Source of the DNA: Nymphaea colorata
Lineage: Eukaryota > Streptophyta > Magnoliopsida > Nymphaeales > Nymphaeaceae
NCBI RefSeq assembly: GCF_008831285.2
Contig: NC_045145.1
Location: 17,004,040-17,068,039 of the forward strand
DNA length: 64,000 nt
Reading direction: 5' to 3'
Part shown: positions 1-13,426 of the stretch, one piece after another
Position numbering within the stretch: the first letter of the stretch is position 1
How the letters are laid out: each line of letters starts with the position of its first letter
Notes under the pieces: model-generated
What the model was told of the DNA's origin: nothing
The model's database searches: none
The model's input: the letters and a program-made list of their open reading frames with translations, nothing else
Made by a program: the position numbers and the translations under genes

Positions 1-3000
1 CATCACCACCCAAATGAAATAGCTCAAATGGAAAAATTTTCCTCATATCTGAAGAAAAAAAAAAAACAACTTTCTCAGGGGCAACATCTTAAGGCCAAAA
101 CATAACCACAAAAAAGGCAAGATGATGAAAAGATTAATACATGATACATGGATATGATGTAGCAATATTAAGTACATTCTCTACTGCTTAGCTTTTCTTA
201 CTGAAAGCAGCCACCAATGAGCTCAAACTTCAAATATCAAAAGAAAAGGCTGCCACAAAAATTATGTAGGAAATGTAATGTTCAGTTACTAGATCAATGC
301 TGGTTGTAAGTTGTAACATAGAAGTAAACCTAGTGGATAAGTAATCCTATATCAATTAGAATACAGGAGAGTTTCATAAGCAGTTTCAACCATTTTTGAA
401 GTTCATTGCTATAAGTCGAGAGAATTGGACATGGACTAATAAAAGTGTCCTGGTAACTTGTGACTTTAAAATTCTGATTGAGTGAATTTGAGACTAACAT
501 AAAAATATGATATTTTTCAGTGTCATATGTAAGACATCTATAGAGAGAAAAAAAAAAAAGAAAAATGGAGAGGGAACGCCTCAAATATGCCAGAAGAGAG
601 TGATAAAAGAACCTGCTTGAATACAAATGTAACACATACCAAGAATAATTTAAAGTCAGAAAAACTCTAAAATCTAAATTAACTGCAGCTTGTCCACACT
701 TGAGAAGCACATCAAGCTTCAAAAGCCAGACAAAGTGCATCTATATTTCACTTACATCTGCTTCCATGTGCATTAGCTTGGCCATCTAAATACTGTGAAG
801 TGTGAATACTCACAATATGTACGAAAAACAAACACAAACAGATTACATGCTCCGAGGATGCTTTTCCAGAATGTAATCAAAGTGTTGAGAGTAACCCTTC
901 AATAATTCAGAAAATAAATAGAAAATGAGAGCACTCATACAGTACAGTAAGTAGCTATGGATAATTTTCTGCATTTCATGCATCGCTACTTTCATCTGAA
1001 TAGCATGTGATACATTATTGATAGGGATTGCATAAGATGGATCAGCCCAACAATCCTGAACATTTCTAGAGAAGGACTTGCTAAATATCTTACAGATTAA
1101 GCAACTGTTTCATTGGCCACAGATCCACCAGCTTGGTAACAACCGTGATCTCATGAAGGAAGCAAGGAGACATGAGAATGTAAGGAGAGCTTTATCCAAT
1201 TAAGTGAGACATGCATGTGTTTGCTTAATCTATAGCAGGACATTTTTTGCAGCTCAGAAAATGCACGTAGGGAGAAATAATTGACTAGTAAGCGATCTTT
1301 TACCTGACAATATTCCAGAAATAACATCAAATGTGAAATTTTTGCTGACATCAAGTGGCTCCTTGCAAGTTTTTGAAGGCCAAAGTTTTGGATAACCAAC
1401 TCCCCTTCAAAACAATAGCACTTAGTACCTTAGATATGAGAGAGAGAGAGAGAGAGAAAGAGAGAAAGTGACATATATATATATATAAAGAGAGAGAGAA
1501 AGAGATTGTACCATGATTCTGCATGGCCAGGTACATCTACTTCTGCCATGACATTGATACCTGCAAAATAATATGTGAAGAAATCATAGAATATTATGGT
1601 CAACAAATGCCTCAAAACCTATAACAAAAATATAATGGAGAATGATGATACTCAGTGATGCACATCAGGCTGAGTATTTACATAAGGTGGCCTCTTCTTG
1701 GGCTGGCAGAGAAGCATGAAGCCCATCCAAAAGCTTCGGCTAACACATGCCAAATGATAAAATGGGCCAGATTGAGTTAGGAATCCTATATCATTGGGGC
1801 CTGCCCAGCCCAACTCCTCCAAAACTGAGGTTTAAAAGCCTGACCAACAAATACAAACGTAGCACAAAATTTGCTCGGACTTTGACCAACTCCAACTGAC
1901 AAGAGCCGTAAGGCATGGTTGAGCCTATCAGGCTGAGTGTGTAACAAGCAACATCATTGAACTACTAAATATATTCAGCATGATATATATTGTGGATAAA
2001 GTAAACAGCTGGAATCAAATAGATGAACCGCCAATATTTACAAACTGATCTTACCTCTGCTTCTAGCAAACCTTTGATATCCAGTAGTACATGGAAGAAG
2101 AAAACACACATAATTAGATGTCCGTGAATGATCAAATGCAAAACAGAAGGTAAAAGCAGTTCTATTATTAACAATATGGAAAGGCATACAGAAGAACATA
2201 TCAGTAGATCTCATTTAGCAAATATAGGGAATCCCCATGTCATGATATTTTCACATTTAGATCTACAAAAGCTAAATCATGATGCTTTTCCAGATTTGAT
2301 TCCATTAGCAACATCTTACAGAGTCTACAAGATCAAGAACTTGTGCTAAGTCAGGGGTGTGTGCACAAAGGTCAAAAGATAATGACATTTCGAGTTTTTG
2401 GTCTAAATCCTACAAAATATCAGCATGTAGTATGTGGTTTTCCTTTTCACAAATTCCTATTGGATCATTCAATGACTTGAGCTGCACTGTAGTGACATGC
2501 ACAAAAAGTCAATGGAAAACCAGTACCACAATGAACAACCACCAGACCATGTTGCTAAAAGTGGAGAACACGTTAGCTTATTAAAAACAAGAAAGCCATT
2601 AATATCATAACTAAGTTTTAAGAAAAAACAACAAAAATGTAACAGGGATTATGTACCAAAAAGAAAGGTTCATTTGGTATTGAAAAACCATATTTAAAAT
2701 TCCATTCCAAGCAGCAATAATCAGTTTACAGATTGGAGACCTACTCCACAATTTCAGATGCATCATCAGTCGTATAGCGCTCCCACTTTGTGTATGCTCC
2801 ATTCCATAATTTAGGAAATGAAGGGACCTCCAAAGGAAATGACTGTTCATCTATGATATGCCAATGGAGAATATTCTGGCAAAAATTTTCGAAAACAAAT
2901 TGATCACACAAAGGTATTAAAAGAAAAACATGATAAATACAGTAACACACCTACAAGAATAACATACTATGCTAATTAAAAAATAAAGAAGGGGACGAGC

Positions 3001-4999
3001 AATGCGGAATAAAAGTATGAAAGTTGAAAAAAAAAAAAAAAAGCTTCTAAGATCAGAAGACATCACACATATCCAAGCCAATGGTAAAGGGAATAATGGG
3101 TGGATAATTGTCCTCGGAGGCAGAATTTATAACTTACAAGTTTAGCATATGACATAGACTCGATTACCCCTTTGATTACTGTCATTGGCAAAAAGTGCCG
3201 TGATGTATCTGCATATGTAACCCAAAAAACTCGAGTTAAAAAAACATTCTTTCAGGATTTTATTTTCTGTAAATAAAAGACAAATACAAGAGGAGCGTGT
3301 ATCTCACCAAGAAGAAGTCCACGATATGGAAACCTAGGCTCATCCTGAATATGCCATGGTGCTTTGTATATTTCCACATCTTTCGTCAAGAAATTAAAAG
3401 TACACAATTGACTAAAGGTCTGCAAATCAGAATTCATATAGTCAGTTACCTGATACAGTGACAATAAGCCAGCATCACAAGAGAGAAAGCGAATATCATA
3501 ATGCCAGGTGCGTGCACGTGCGGTTGTTCATTCCGCACATATTCATACCCATGAACATTAACAGAACAATTACAGTGTTTAGTTCATACCTCTAGCCCGC
3601 GTAAAGCCCCATAGACAGTATTTGCCTGAAACGAAATAAATAATCAAACGTTGGTATCGCAAAACGGCAAACTGGTGTAGTTTTATTGAACATAAAATGG
3701 TCAACTCATGTTCATTAATGAGAATAAGAAAACCTGATGTCTGATAAAGAACATCTAGAAGCTTTGGGCAAATCTACGTCATGCTTGGTTGGGAAAAAAA
3801 TTTGATATACATGATACATCTATAGACTTTGTCTTCCTCAGTAGCACATCACATCCATAGTCCATAGAATCAGACAGCGCCCAAAATACTCAGTCCTCCC
3901 ATTTTGTCAAACATGTATTCCATATAACAATGTGCATTAATTTGATGAACAAAAAATGCAAATATGTCAGTGAGGACCCTACCTCAAGAGTAGCTCCTTG
4001 CAGAATGGATTGTCCATCTCCTTTCGACACGTAAAGTGCATAGCTCTCGTCAGTGCCAAGTTTTAGCTGAAAACAAGTTCAACGACGCAGACCCTTATGC
4101 TTAACATAATGAATGTGGTGATTGCAGGTTGAGGAACACAAATTTAAGAACAGATAAGGTTTTGAAGTATTTCATGGAAGAACTTGTTATGCCCTAGTCT
4201 TCTAATTCAATGAAAGTTTCAAATAGGTAAGAAAATGCCAACGAAAATTCCTCTCGAAAAAATGATCCTTAATCCAAGCGAAGTTTCAAATAGATAAGAA
4301 AATACATAACGAAAATTCCTCTCGAAAGCTTGACTTTTAATACAAATTCGTTCTATTCATTGTAACTCCTACAATTCGGGAAAGAGTCAACGTAGTTCGA
4401 CCTAAATTTTTAAAAGGTAGCTACAAAAAATTCAAACTTGCGTGTTGTATCCACTTGTGAAGAACGAAAGCAAATATGGAAACAAAAATTGAAATTTCCA
4501 CAAAATCCAAAAAAAAAAAATTGCTCTAAATTAAACAGCTTTCCACTCAGACGCGGCCAAAAATCCACAATGCACCTCAGCCCCGGAACTAAAACCAGTC
4601 CCTTACGTTCTGATCTCCGGAATTCACGACTACCGTCAGCTTCGAGACGTCGTAACGGAACTTCCTCGCCGATCTCGGGCCCGAGTACTTTCCGTGGTGC
4701 TTGAACACGTAAGACTTGTACCTGCGGAACGCGGACTCGATCAAGGACGAGTTCCCGCCCCCTCCGCTAGCTTCGAGGGAGAGGCCCGGGTCAACGGTGA
4801 GCGTCTCGTTACCGTACAGGAATTCCTTGGGGATCGGCCACAGGAAGACGCCTGACTTATCGGCGTGACCCGATGAGCTTCCACCGCCAGAATGAGCGGC
4901 TGCCTTAAAGGTCGGGATCCTCCCGTCCGTAAGGGCGAGCGTGAGGAAGGCGGTGACCAAAAACATCTGGAGAAAGGCCACGAGAAATGCCATCGGCAA
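1..4999 (-). CDS. HEXO1: Beta-N-acetylhexosaminidase, HEXO1-like (glycoside hydrolase 20), 3' part outside the window
   Basis: The enzyme would remove terminal GlcNAc/GalNAc from N-glycans in the vacuole or secretory path; that role is family knowledge. Exons read on the minus strand are 4999-4607, 4066-3983, 3625-3590, 3419-3308, 3208-3138, 2875-2745, 2071-2055, 1560-1512, 1404-1304 and 48-1 (continuing off the left edge). All have canonical GT/AG borders and phases that join without a break, giving about 347 residues. The N-terminus has a hydrophobic signal segment (about residues 3-23), then LWPIPKEF, typical of the GH20 N-terminal domain. Later come APWHIQDEPRFPYRGLL, LHWHIIDEQSFPLE, the GINVMAEVDVPGHAESW segment and, at the edge, FELFHLGGD, the start of the catalytic D-E pair. 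A second ATG two codons downstream (4993) could also start. Arabidopsis HEXO1 matches in motif order throughout from memory. Exon 7 is only 17 nt. Confidence 0.93.
1439..1505. repeat. GA-rich and TA microsatellite in a HEXO1-like intron
   Basis: A run of GA dinucleotides is followed by a short TA run and more GA, inside the intron between exons 8 and 9 of the hexosaminidase gene. Confidence 0.85.
4214..4347. repeat. Tandem duplication of about 67 bp in HEXO1-like intron 1
   Basis: The segment from aagtttcaaatag to cctctcgaaa occurs twice in a row (4214-4280 and 4281-4347) with a few mismatches. It lies between exons 1 and 2 of the hexosaminidase gene and touches no splice site. Confidence 0.75.
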
Positions 5000-7900
5000 T
5001 CTTCCGATGAATCACCCGACCGGAAACTTTGGAGGAGTGGACGGGAGACTTGCCGGGCTCTGTAATACGCTCTCTGCCCAAAGCTCCTCTCAATTACCCC
5101 TACTATATCGAATATTTACGTTACGCCCATGATTTGATACCTTTCTCGAGGCGAGCGGTTGTCGTTTTTCTCACTAATTATGCGTGGATAAACGCCACGT
5201 CTCATGTGGGTTCAGTCAGGGGCATGCGCGGGTAATTTATCGGTTCACGGGGACCTTTTTTGGCTTCTCCCGTCAATGGGTCGGATAGTTGGACTAATTA
5301 AGGTCACTTACAGTCCAAGTAAGAGATAAATGCGGCTTTGTATTTTAGTTACCGCGGTAAGATTCCATCTACATTTCGTCGGCAGTTGGTTTTCTTGAAT
5401 AGTTAGGTTCTGTTCGGACTATTAAAAGATAACAAGAAACTTTTATTACGCCGTTATATGATTTTCAAAATTTGTGAAGTGGGCCAATTTAAAATTAAAA
5501 TAATAAATTGCCAATTTTAATTTTTCAAAAACTAAAAGGGACCCATCCCTAGTGCGGTTTATATAAGTTTTTTATCAAAAAAAATAGCACATATAGTGTC
5601 GTTATGGCATTTAATTTTTTCAAGTGTCATTGTGGATGCAATTTTACTTGAGTGTATTTAAAAACAAATCATTCTTTGAGCTTGAAGGGCAGCCAACTAC
5701 ATTTAAAACCATGCTAACTAAAGATAGGCAACGGACCGAGTACCCAATATATACTTGGTCTATAATGGGATGAGCTTAAGCTGGTTATTTGACATTTGGG
5801 TCGATCCAATAAAAACAGATAGAGCTAGCTCGAGTTGGGTATTGGAGACTCGGCTCGACCAACCTTTATGGGTCTTGTAGTTGCGCAACTTTAATGTTAG
5901 GAGAAGTTCATCCCTTGTGCCATTTCCGTGAAAGCTGCTCAAATCAGGTTTAGTTTTCAAACTTCTTAGAAAGATTTGTCCTTTTTTCTTTTCTAACTTC
6001 ATTTTCTTCCGGGATCCAATCATAGGTGAAGACAAATGAGAAAGATTTGTCCTTTTCTAACAAATCAAATGTTTTTCACTAAGATCTCAAATAGTTGTCC
6101 AGAATTCAAGAATCGCTTCTCTTTCAGAGAAATAAGATCAAACAACTTTCAACTATGGATACATAAAAAAAAACTCCAGATATCTTTATCTTTGAACTAC
6201 GTCTCAATTGCAGCAACTATTGTTATGTGGATAAAAAAATATTTTAAGAATATAACTGTTTTGTTGTTCTTGGATCTTTGATAGATGAGGTATAATGGTA
6301 GTCAGATCAGTCCAAATTTCCATGTTTCCTTTAAGATTAATTTTTCTTTTGAGCTTTCTCTAATTATTGCGTCGTATCCTTCTTCTTCCTTTAATTTCCT
6401 TTCTTTTATCTTACTGTCCCAGCTTTCTTTCTGATAAACTTTTGGGAAATTCCGGACCGATGCTCTAAATTTTACTCGTAATCCATCATGTTTTGTATCT
6501 TTCCTAATAAAGACCCATATTCTTCATCGAAAATGTCAAATAAGGACCTGAGGTACTTTTCTAATGAGAAAAACATTAGATAAAACTATGAGAACGTAAT
6601 TTATTGCATGAGGATAATGCCGAAACAAAAGTTGTAGCTACGGTTTTCCAGTTATTAGGTTCACAGAGTTTCAGTTTACGCCTTTGTTTGACCGCTAATA
6701 ATAATATGTTGGTTGTTTGATGATCTTATTATTTTTCAGATCTTTCTCTCGTCTATAAATAGATGAAATATCATTGCTTCACTATAATCAAACTGCAATC
6801 AAACAATCTGGATTTAAGGAATGAGCTTAAGCTTTCGCCTTTAATTAATTTATTCTTTTCATTCGAGTTTCTACCAAGAAGTGAAATAATCGTAATATAT
6901 CAGTTGAGTAATAACCACAAGAGCTTCATCGACAGAAGATTGGATTTAAGATCTTTAAAGAAAGAAGAACAAGAGTGTTCAATAACTATGATTTTTGTTG
7001 GCAAATATGGTATGGTAGCATCTGCCTATCTCATATTGTCTATGAAAAAACTTTTACATTTTTTTCCCCTTAACTGGAAGACGATGGTAAATAACCAAAA
7101 TTTAACAATTGCACGAAAATTGACATAATTCCACCCTTTGTATGTTACGCCATAAGACGGAAATCGCCTTCCGCGCTTGTTGAGAAAACTAAGAAGATGA
7201 GAAGACCCTTTTTGGTATTAGGAATAAGAATTTGGATGTCCAATGAAGTCTCTCCTCTCTCTCTCTCTCTCTCTGTCTTGGTATGGCCGGAGAACGACGA
7301 CATGGTCGGGAACCGGCCGGAACGTTCCGAAATATCGGAAATTTGGTATGATCCTTACGCCACGTTCCCCGACGGTTGAGGCTCCCAAAGAGACGCCACG
7401 CAAGGCCTCCACGATTGCCTTGGGGAGATTGGAATGGCTTTTTCTTTTTCTCTTCCTGGAATTTTACCTTTCTTTTTTTCTCATTTTTTCCGAATAGCCT
7501 TTTCATTTCGAGTGATTCGACTGCTTTCCTTGACAACCATTCTTTTTCTCTTTTTGCTTCTTTGCTCTTGTTACCTCCCCTTCTTTCTACATTTTTTATA
7601 AAGTACCCCTTTGATTACCTTTGCCTTCTTTAGTTGCCTTCTTAATTTGAGAATAAACCGTCTACTTTATAGGAGATGTGTATATGAAGACATCTGCAAG
7701 TATGGCTCGTAGACCAGCATGTGTGGTTCTGCAGATGCCAGATGGCATTGTAAATGTAAACCAATTTCTTGGTGGTTGTGTATTTGGAGTCCAATTTTGT
7801 CTCTGTGTTTCTATTCAGCTTATTCTGCTAATTGCTGATCAGTTCGTCCATCGAGTGGTTTATGGATTCTTATAGTGATCACCATTACATGGCTGCTGAA

Positions 7901-8734
7901 GGCTTGCCTTTTTAATCGGTAAGACTCGTAAGGATCTCCTCTTTTCGTCATTGTTATGCTTGCAGTTCTGTAGCCTCGGCCGCTCTACTTGCGGTCACTA
8001 CATTTGTCCTCAAGCTTTAAGCTATCATATTCTTGGTTGTTCGGGTTACGTTGTTTCTGTTATTATTATCGTCTTTTGGTACTGCTCTTGTTTGTTTGGC
8101 TTCTTGATCGTGGACTTAAGTTGGCTCAAAGTCTATGTAAATCAAAGTTTGATGGTTAGAACCGATGCTTGTTTTCTGAAGATCAAAGAGAAAACACAGT
8201 TTTTAACCGCTTACCAGAAAAGAAAAACGCGACTACAGCAAAATTCTGCGGCAAGATGGTAAAGGTTAATCTTCGCTTACTTCTATTGAACTATTACAAC
8301 AGAAAAATTTGGCCTCATCAGTTTATATAATTGTTAGAACTGTCTGCCAGACCCAACTTCTTGAAGGGTCTATTAGTTTACTGGCTGGAGTTGCAGCAAT
8401 CTAGAAAATCTATTCCCAGAGAATAAGAACTGTCAAACAAAGAACATGTATCTCTGGCCTGTAAACTGTTTCCATGTTTGTCTTAATGTGATCCACTACA
8501 TGATTTCACATGGCATAGCTAATGGCCTAACCTATCATAGCAAAGGTTTGTGCAAGAAAGTGATGATTCTGCAAACTGATTCATATTTAAATTTGTTATT
8601 AGACTCTGTTTCTTCTAGCATCTTTGAGGGGAAGAAAATGTATAAAAGCTGTTGAAACGAATACTTAAATCTTCCTGCACTCCATTCACATACTTGTTTC
8701 CTGTTTTTCGCTTCAGGTACCCCCATTCTAATGC
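5000..8734. other. Intergenic region between divergent HEXO1-like and MTP11-like genes
   Basis: This holds the promoter side of the minus-strand hexosaminidase gene (about 5000-5250) and the upstream region of the plus-strand MTP gene. The middle (5400-7140) is AT-rich with no convincing coding sequence. A 7253-7275 CT microsatellite and pyrimidine-rich sequence at 7430-7600 resemble a plant 5' leader. The N-terminal exon expected for MTP11 was looked for at 7640-8730 and not found. Confidence 0.6.
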
Positions 8735-11275
8735 ATGACTGAAATGTTGGAGAGCTTTACGGAAATGGATCCTTTGGCAGAGAACGGTTTGCTTTCGGGA
8801 ATGTCGAAGGTGTTATTCTTTCTGTCTTGTGCTTCCCAAAAATTTCGGACTTCTTCCAGTAATTGCTGCAATTCACCTTGACAATTTACATTGCTTTTTG
8901 TCGATTGTGATCTCAGGAAGTACTCGAAAGGAACGCTAAAAGTGAGACAACTGCCATCAGGATATCAAATATTGCAAATATGGTCCTTCTAGCTGCAAAA
9001 GTTTATGCATCAGTAAAAAGCGGATCGCTAGTCATAATAGCCTCTACTTTAGATTCTCTGCTAGATCTTTTGTCAGGTTTCATTCTGTGGTATACTGCGT
9101 TTTCGATGCAAAAACCAAATCCTTATCAATATCCTATTGGAAAGACGAGGATGCAGCCAGTGGTCAGTATTTTCTTAGCCATTAATGTAATAGACATTAT
9201 ATGAGCATGATTTATAATGAATTAATGACCAAACTTAAGATCCTCTGTTTGAGAAATCTTTCATCTGAGCTTCATCTTTTCTGTTTCAAAAGTTTATTCA
9301 CTAATGAATTTATATCCTTTTTCAGAATTGTATTTACTGGTTTTTGAATAATTTGCAGAATAGGTCTTCTTCTTGATACTGAATTTAATACTTCTTGAAT
9401 TATTTGCAGGGTATCTTAGTCTTCGCTTCAGTGATGGCAACTTTGAGTTTGCAAATAATTTTGGAGTCAGTTCGTTCCCTCCTATCACATGTAAATGTAA
9501 CCTCTTACTCTCTCTTGGAAGTCGTACTTTCCGGTTTCCTTCTGATCTGATCCATTGTCAGAACTAGTTGGATTTTCGTGTATAATTTTGTTTTCCTTAG
9601 CTAATTCCATTACATATATGATACAATGGATTCAAATGGCTTAGGAAGAACTTTTACGTGCACAGGCACACGTATGTGCATATGCCTACCCCTGAATTCT
9701 TTACGTTTCACGTAATTTGAATTGAAGTTCTTTCTGTTGGTCATCTTTCTTATATGCAGAAACTCTATATCCATGATCATGTTTCGTATATGCAGAAATT
9801 TTGCATTCAGCGTTGGCTCATAATTATTGATTGCAGGAGAAAGTGTTTGCGATGACTAAGGAGCAGGAAGAATGGATAATTGGCATCATGATCTCCGTGA
9901 CCATAGTGAGGTTTTTTCTCGTTGTGTACTGCCGTTCGTTCCATAATGAGATCATTAAGGCTTATGCAAAGGATCATTTGTTTGATGTCGTCTCGAGTAT
10001 GGTTGGTCTCGTTGCTGCCCTTCTGGCTAATTCCATAAACCACTGGATTGATCCGGTCGGTGCTATTCTGGTAGGTGCGAAACTTATGATATATAACTTC
10101 TTCAAGCTTATATATATATTATGGTTTGAGAAAAAAATTATACTCTGTTTATTGTTATTATCTTGATATCTGATGTTATAACATAAAATTGATACTTTTG
10201 ATCTTTGGTAATTATAACAACCCAGCTAGCCTGTCTTCTACTTTCAATTGTTTGCAAGTTTGGTGACAATCTTGGAAGTGTATCCTGCAAGCTCTTTCCT
10301 ATATACGGATGCGACCATTGTGTGAAAACTAATTCCTCCATATTAAGCATCCTGTGGATTCCTTCCAGCCACAAGCAATCGTATAGTCGCCGCCACTAAC
10401 CTGCAGATTTAAAGAATCAACAGCTTCCTTTTTTGCTGCATGGACCCCTCTTCCGAATATCGCTTTAAGCCTGCCACCACCATCATTAATCCTCTGGTTC
10501 ACATGCAGGAGAATTTCTTTCTGTTGCATCCGCCATCGCTGTTGCCCCTATTTCTTTTTTCTGCATGCGCCTTCCTCTGGTTAATCCTACCTTATTGTTT
10601 CGAATTTATTCCACATTTTTGTACTAGATTATGGGCTTTATTTTCACGGCTCTGTTGAGGTAAGTTCTTCTGGTTGTCCAATAAGCGCCTCACTACATGA
10701 CCAAACAGAACTCCGTGGATGACGGCCTCCCCATAATTCAAACGCCTCTATAAATTGTGCATTACTTTACTGTCCTAAATGTTCAAGTACTATGGGAATT
10801 GTCATCACCACTGGGTCTAAAAACTATTGGCTGATTATTTCTCCAGTTACTTTACCAGCTTCATAAATCTTTAACCAAACTTTCGACTTTTAGTTTTTCT
10901 TTCTGTAAACTCTTCTATATGCAGCTAGCGCTGTACACGATCCGGACATGGTCCGTCACTGTGTTCGAGAACGTCAACTCCTTGGTGGGCCGTTCAGCTG
11001 AACCAGAGTATCTGCAGAAGCTCACTTACCTGTGCTGGAATCATCACAAAGCCATCAAGCACATCGACACCGTCCGCGCCTACACATTCGGCTCCAGCTA
11101 CTTTGTGGAGGTGGACATAGTTCTGCCTGCGGACATGCTTCTGCGGGAGGCCCATGACATAGGCGAGGAGCTGCAGGAGAAGCTTGAGCAGCTCCCTGAC
11201 ATCGAGAGAGCCTTTGTGCACCTCGACTACGAGTACACACACAAGCCTGAACATGCTAAAGCCCTTAACGTGTGA
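8735..11275 (+). CDS. MTP11: Mn-type cation diffusion facilitator, MTP11-like metal tolerance protein, short N-terminus
   Basis: Family members move Mn2+ (as a proton antiport) into Golgi/prevacuolar compartments. Exons: 8735-8809, 8917-9162, 9410-9490, 9837-10070 and 10925-11275. All junctions are phase 0 with GT/AG borders; the product is 328 aa. Both signature motifs of the Mn-CDF clade are present: DSLLD (D71/D75) in transmembrane segment 2 and DHLFD (D180/D184) in segment 5. The cytosolic C-terminal domain is complete (THIR-like [34 protein letters not shown]). The wording tracks Arabidopsis MTP11 more closely than MTP9/10. The ATG at 8735 follows directly after an in-frame TAA and an acceptor AG at 8716, so the usual 60-70 residue N-terminal tail, with the conserved YY motif before MLExF, is missing. 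Either a distant first exon was not recognised or this copy is N-terminally reduced. Confidence 0.9.
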
Positions 11276-13426
11276 GCGAAGAGCACGCCCAGCTAGTGAC
11301 TGTGGGCAAGGCAAGAGCGTGTTTCGGTGTTTGTTTAGTTAACTTCAGCAACTCAATCATGGTGTATCTTGAATGTGTTGCATACATTGAAGGCTTCAAG
11401 TCTTTAATAAAATGGCGTCTCCAGGTTTCGAATGTGAAATCAGTTGATGTCCAGGATGGTGGAACGTGTTTTGTGAATAGCCCACGATCATGTGGCTTCT
11501 GTAAGTCGTCTTTAGTGTGTTAAAGAGGCTGTAGCATTCAGTGTGGCTCTAAGCTTTGAGTCCGTAAACTCTAAACAGGATGATGTACTAACAGACAACA
11601 ACTCATGAAATGGATTTGAACTTTGTGAGGTTTAAGAGAAGTTTCTGAAGGTATTGAGGTGAAGATTCTGAACCGAATTGAACATGATGATACCACTTTG
11701 CAAACTTCTGATGGTGTTGTTGTCATTATCCATGGTAGTGCAGGCTCACATCGGGTTTACGTTCAGAGACTGAGTAGTTCAATTGGTCCCAACCAAAATT
11801 ACACTCTATCATTCTCACCATTCACTCTTTTATATGAAATGTAATAGGGAGAGTTTATTTTTCACGAAAGAAAAGTGAATAGCAGTTACTTTAGATCATC
11901 ATTTTGGTGGGTATCATTCTGTTTTGTGGTTGTGTAAAGAAAAAACAGAGAAGAAGAAGAGGAAGAGAGACAAAATATGTGAGAGGTTACATATGGGGAG
12001 AGCTTCTCAAATCTTAATACCATTTTGTTGGTGTATGCAGGAGATTCGCTCATTGAAAAAGGAGCACTTGCAGTGAGAGCAAACCTGTTCTCTCGATTCA
12101 CCCTTTCTTTGCATTCTGGTGAAGAGTCAAACTTATTGAAAGAAATAATTTTACCTTCTTTCAAGTGCAGAAGGTGAATATCTACTATTTATCCACCTTA
12201 TCTGATTGCTTCTCAAAGCTTCATCGTGAAGCGACTCAGGTTGAGGACACAGGAAGACAAATGGGTCCGAGTCAGGATGGGCTTTAAGGTAAATCTAGAT
12301 CCAAATCAAATTCATTTAAGCCACTCGTTCACACCAACCAGATCTGACAGACACTGCTGCAGCAGGCACCAAACTCGAGGCATTTGCGTCATAAACAAAT
12401 GAAATATCGTGACAAAAAGCTGAGATATCTGTTGTAAAGAAGGAATCTTGTTCTCTAACTTAGAAAACCAACCACCAGTAGTGATATAATTTTGGGCGGC
12501 TAGGATTTGTCCGGTTGCTTAGTATCCGATTCCGATTCCTGGCCTGATTTGAGCAGAGTAAAGGCTCCACAAAACTTATCGGAAGAGCCATCTTTCTTAA
12601 TAATGGAGAATTCATTGTGCAGATGAAGATCAGATACTTGTACCTATAAATCATTCACTAATCACTTAGCTTGCATTTGCTTCCCCTTGTATCGTCACTG
12701 GTGTCAAACGAAACTCAAGAGATCTTAAATAATCTTGGATAAATTTATTTTGAATTCATCATTTGCATTGTGAGGCTCCTAAAGCCAAGAACTTTTTTAG
12801 ACAAGGAAAAACTTTTATCAAGCAAATTCCCCATGTTTCGTTCCCTGGCTACTCACATTGGGATTCAAGAGATCTTTAACAAATATCTAGATATGCTTCA
12901 TGTCTTGGCTTGAGAGTGTGGTAGTATGGCATACATTGAAGTCAATTCACGACGTGATTTTAAGTCATTTGATGCCAAACACAACATGATCTCACAATGG
13001 TATACCGGATGAAGCGATTTTTATAAGAAAGAGAAAGGCAGTGTCACAAAATCATTCAATCATTATAAATCTTTATGATATTGTTTTTGTGCACCTTTCT
13101 AGTAAGATTTTATGGTAAAAAGACGATGAACATGGCTCAAAAGGCCCCAGTCAGTACGGGTCGGGTCCTCTGAATCCATCCGGATCCATATTAACTGAGC
13201 CAAATGTGAAAAGGCCATCCCACCCAATTGACTGCCCTAGTTTCCCCATCCTCTAATCTGAACCGTCCACCGAGCTCTAATCGTATGACGGTAACGCTTT
13301 CAGGGGTTCTGAGTTAAGACCAAAAGGCTCTTAGCTTCTTCTTCGACTTCGTCTCTAAGCCACCGTCTTCTTCCTCGTCTTAGGGAGAGAGTGAGAGAGA
13401 GAGAGAGAGAGAGAAAGAGAGTCATC
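11276..13426. other. Intergenic: MTP11-like 3' flank and EIF5A promoter/leader
   Basis: The first few hundred bases are probably 3' UTR of the MTP gene. The middle shows only short open frames (for example 11659-11844) with no recognisable motif. From about 13280 the sequence becomes pyrimidine-rich and ends in a GA microsatellite (13390-13420) immediately before the EIF5A start codon, which is probably its 5' leader. Confidence 0.55.

Noticed and set aside
7189-7536. Basic minus-strand open frame of 115 codons upstream of the MTP gene
   Set aside because: It crosses a CT microsatellite and is lysine/arginine-rich low complexity without any family motif; it is more likely leader or intergenic DNA.
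11659-11844. Small plus-strand frame after the MTP gene
   Set aside because: 61 codons, no motif, no splice partners found.
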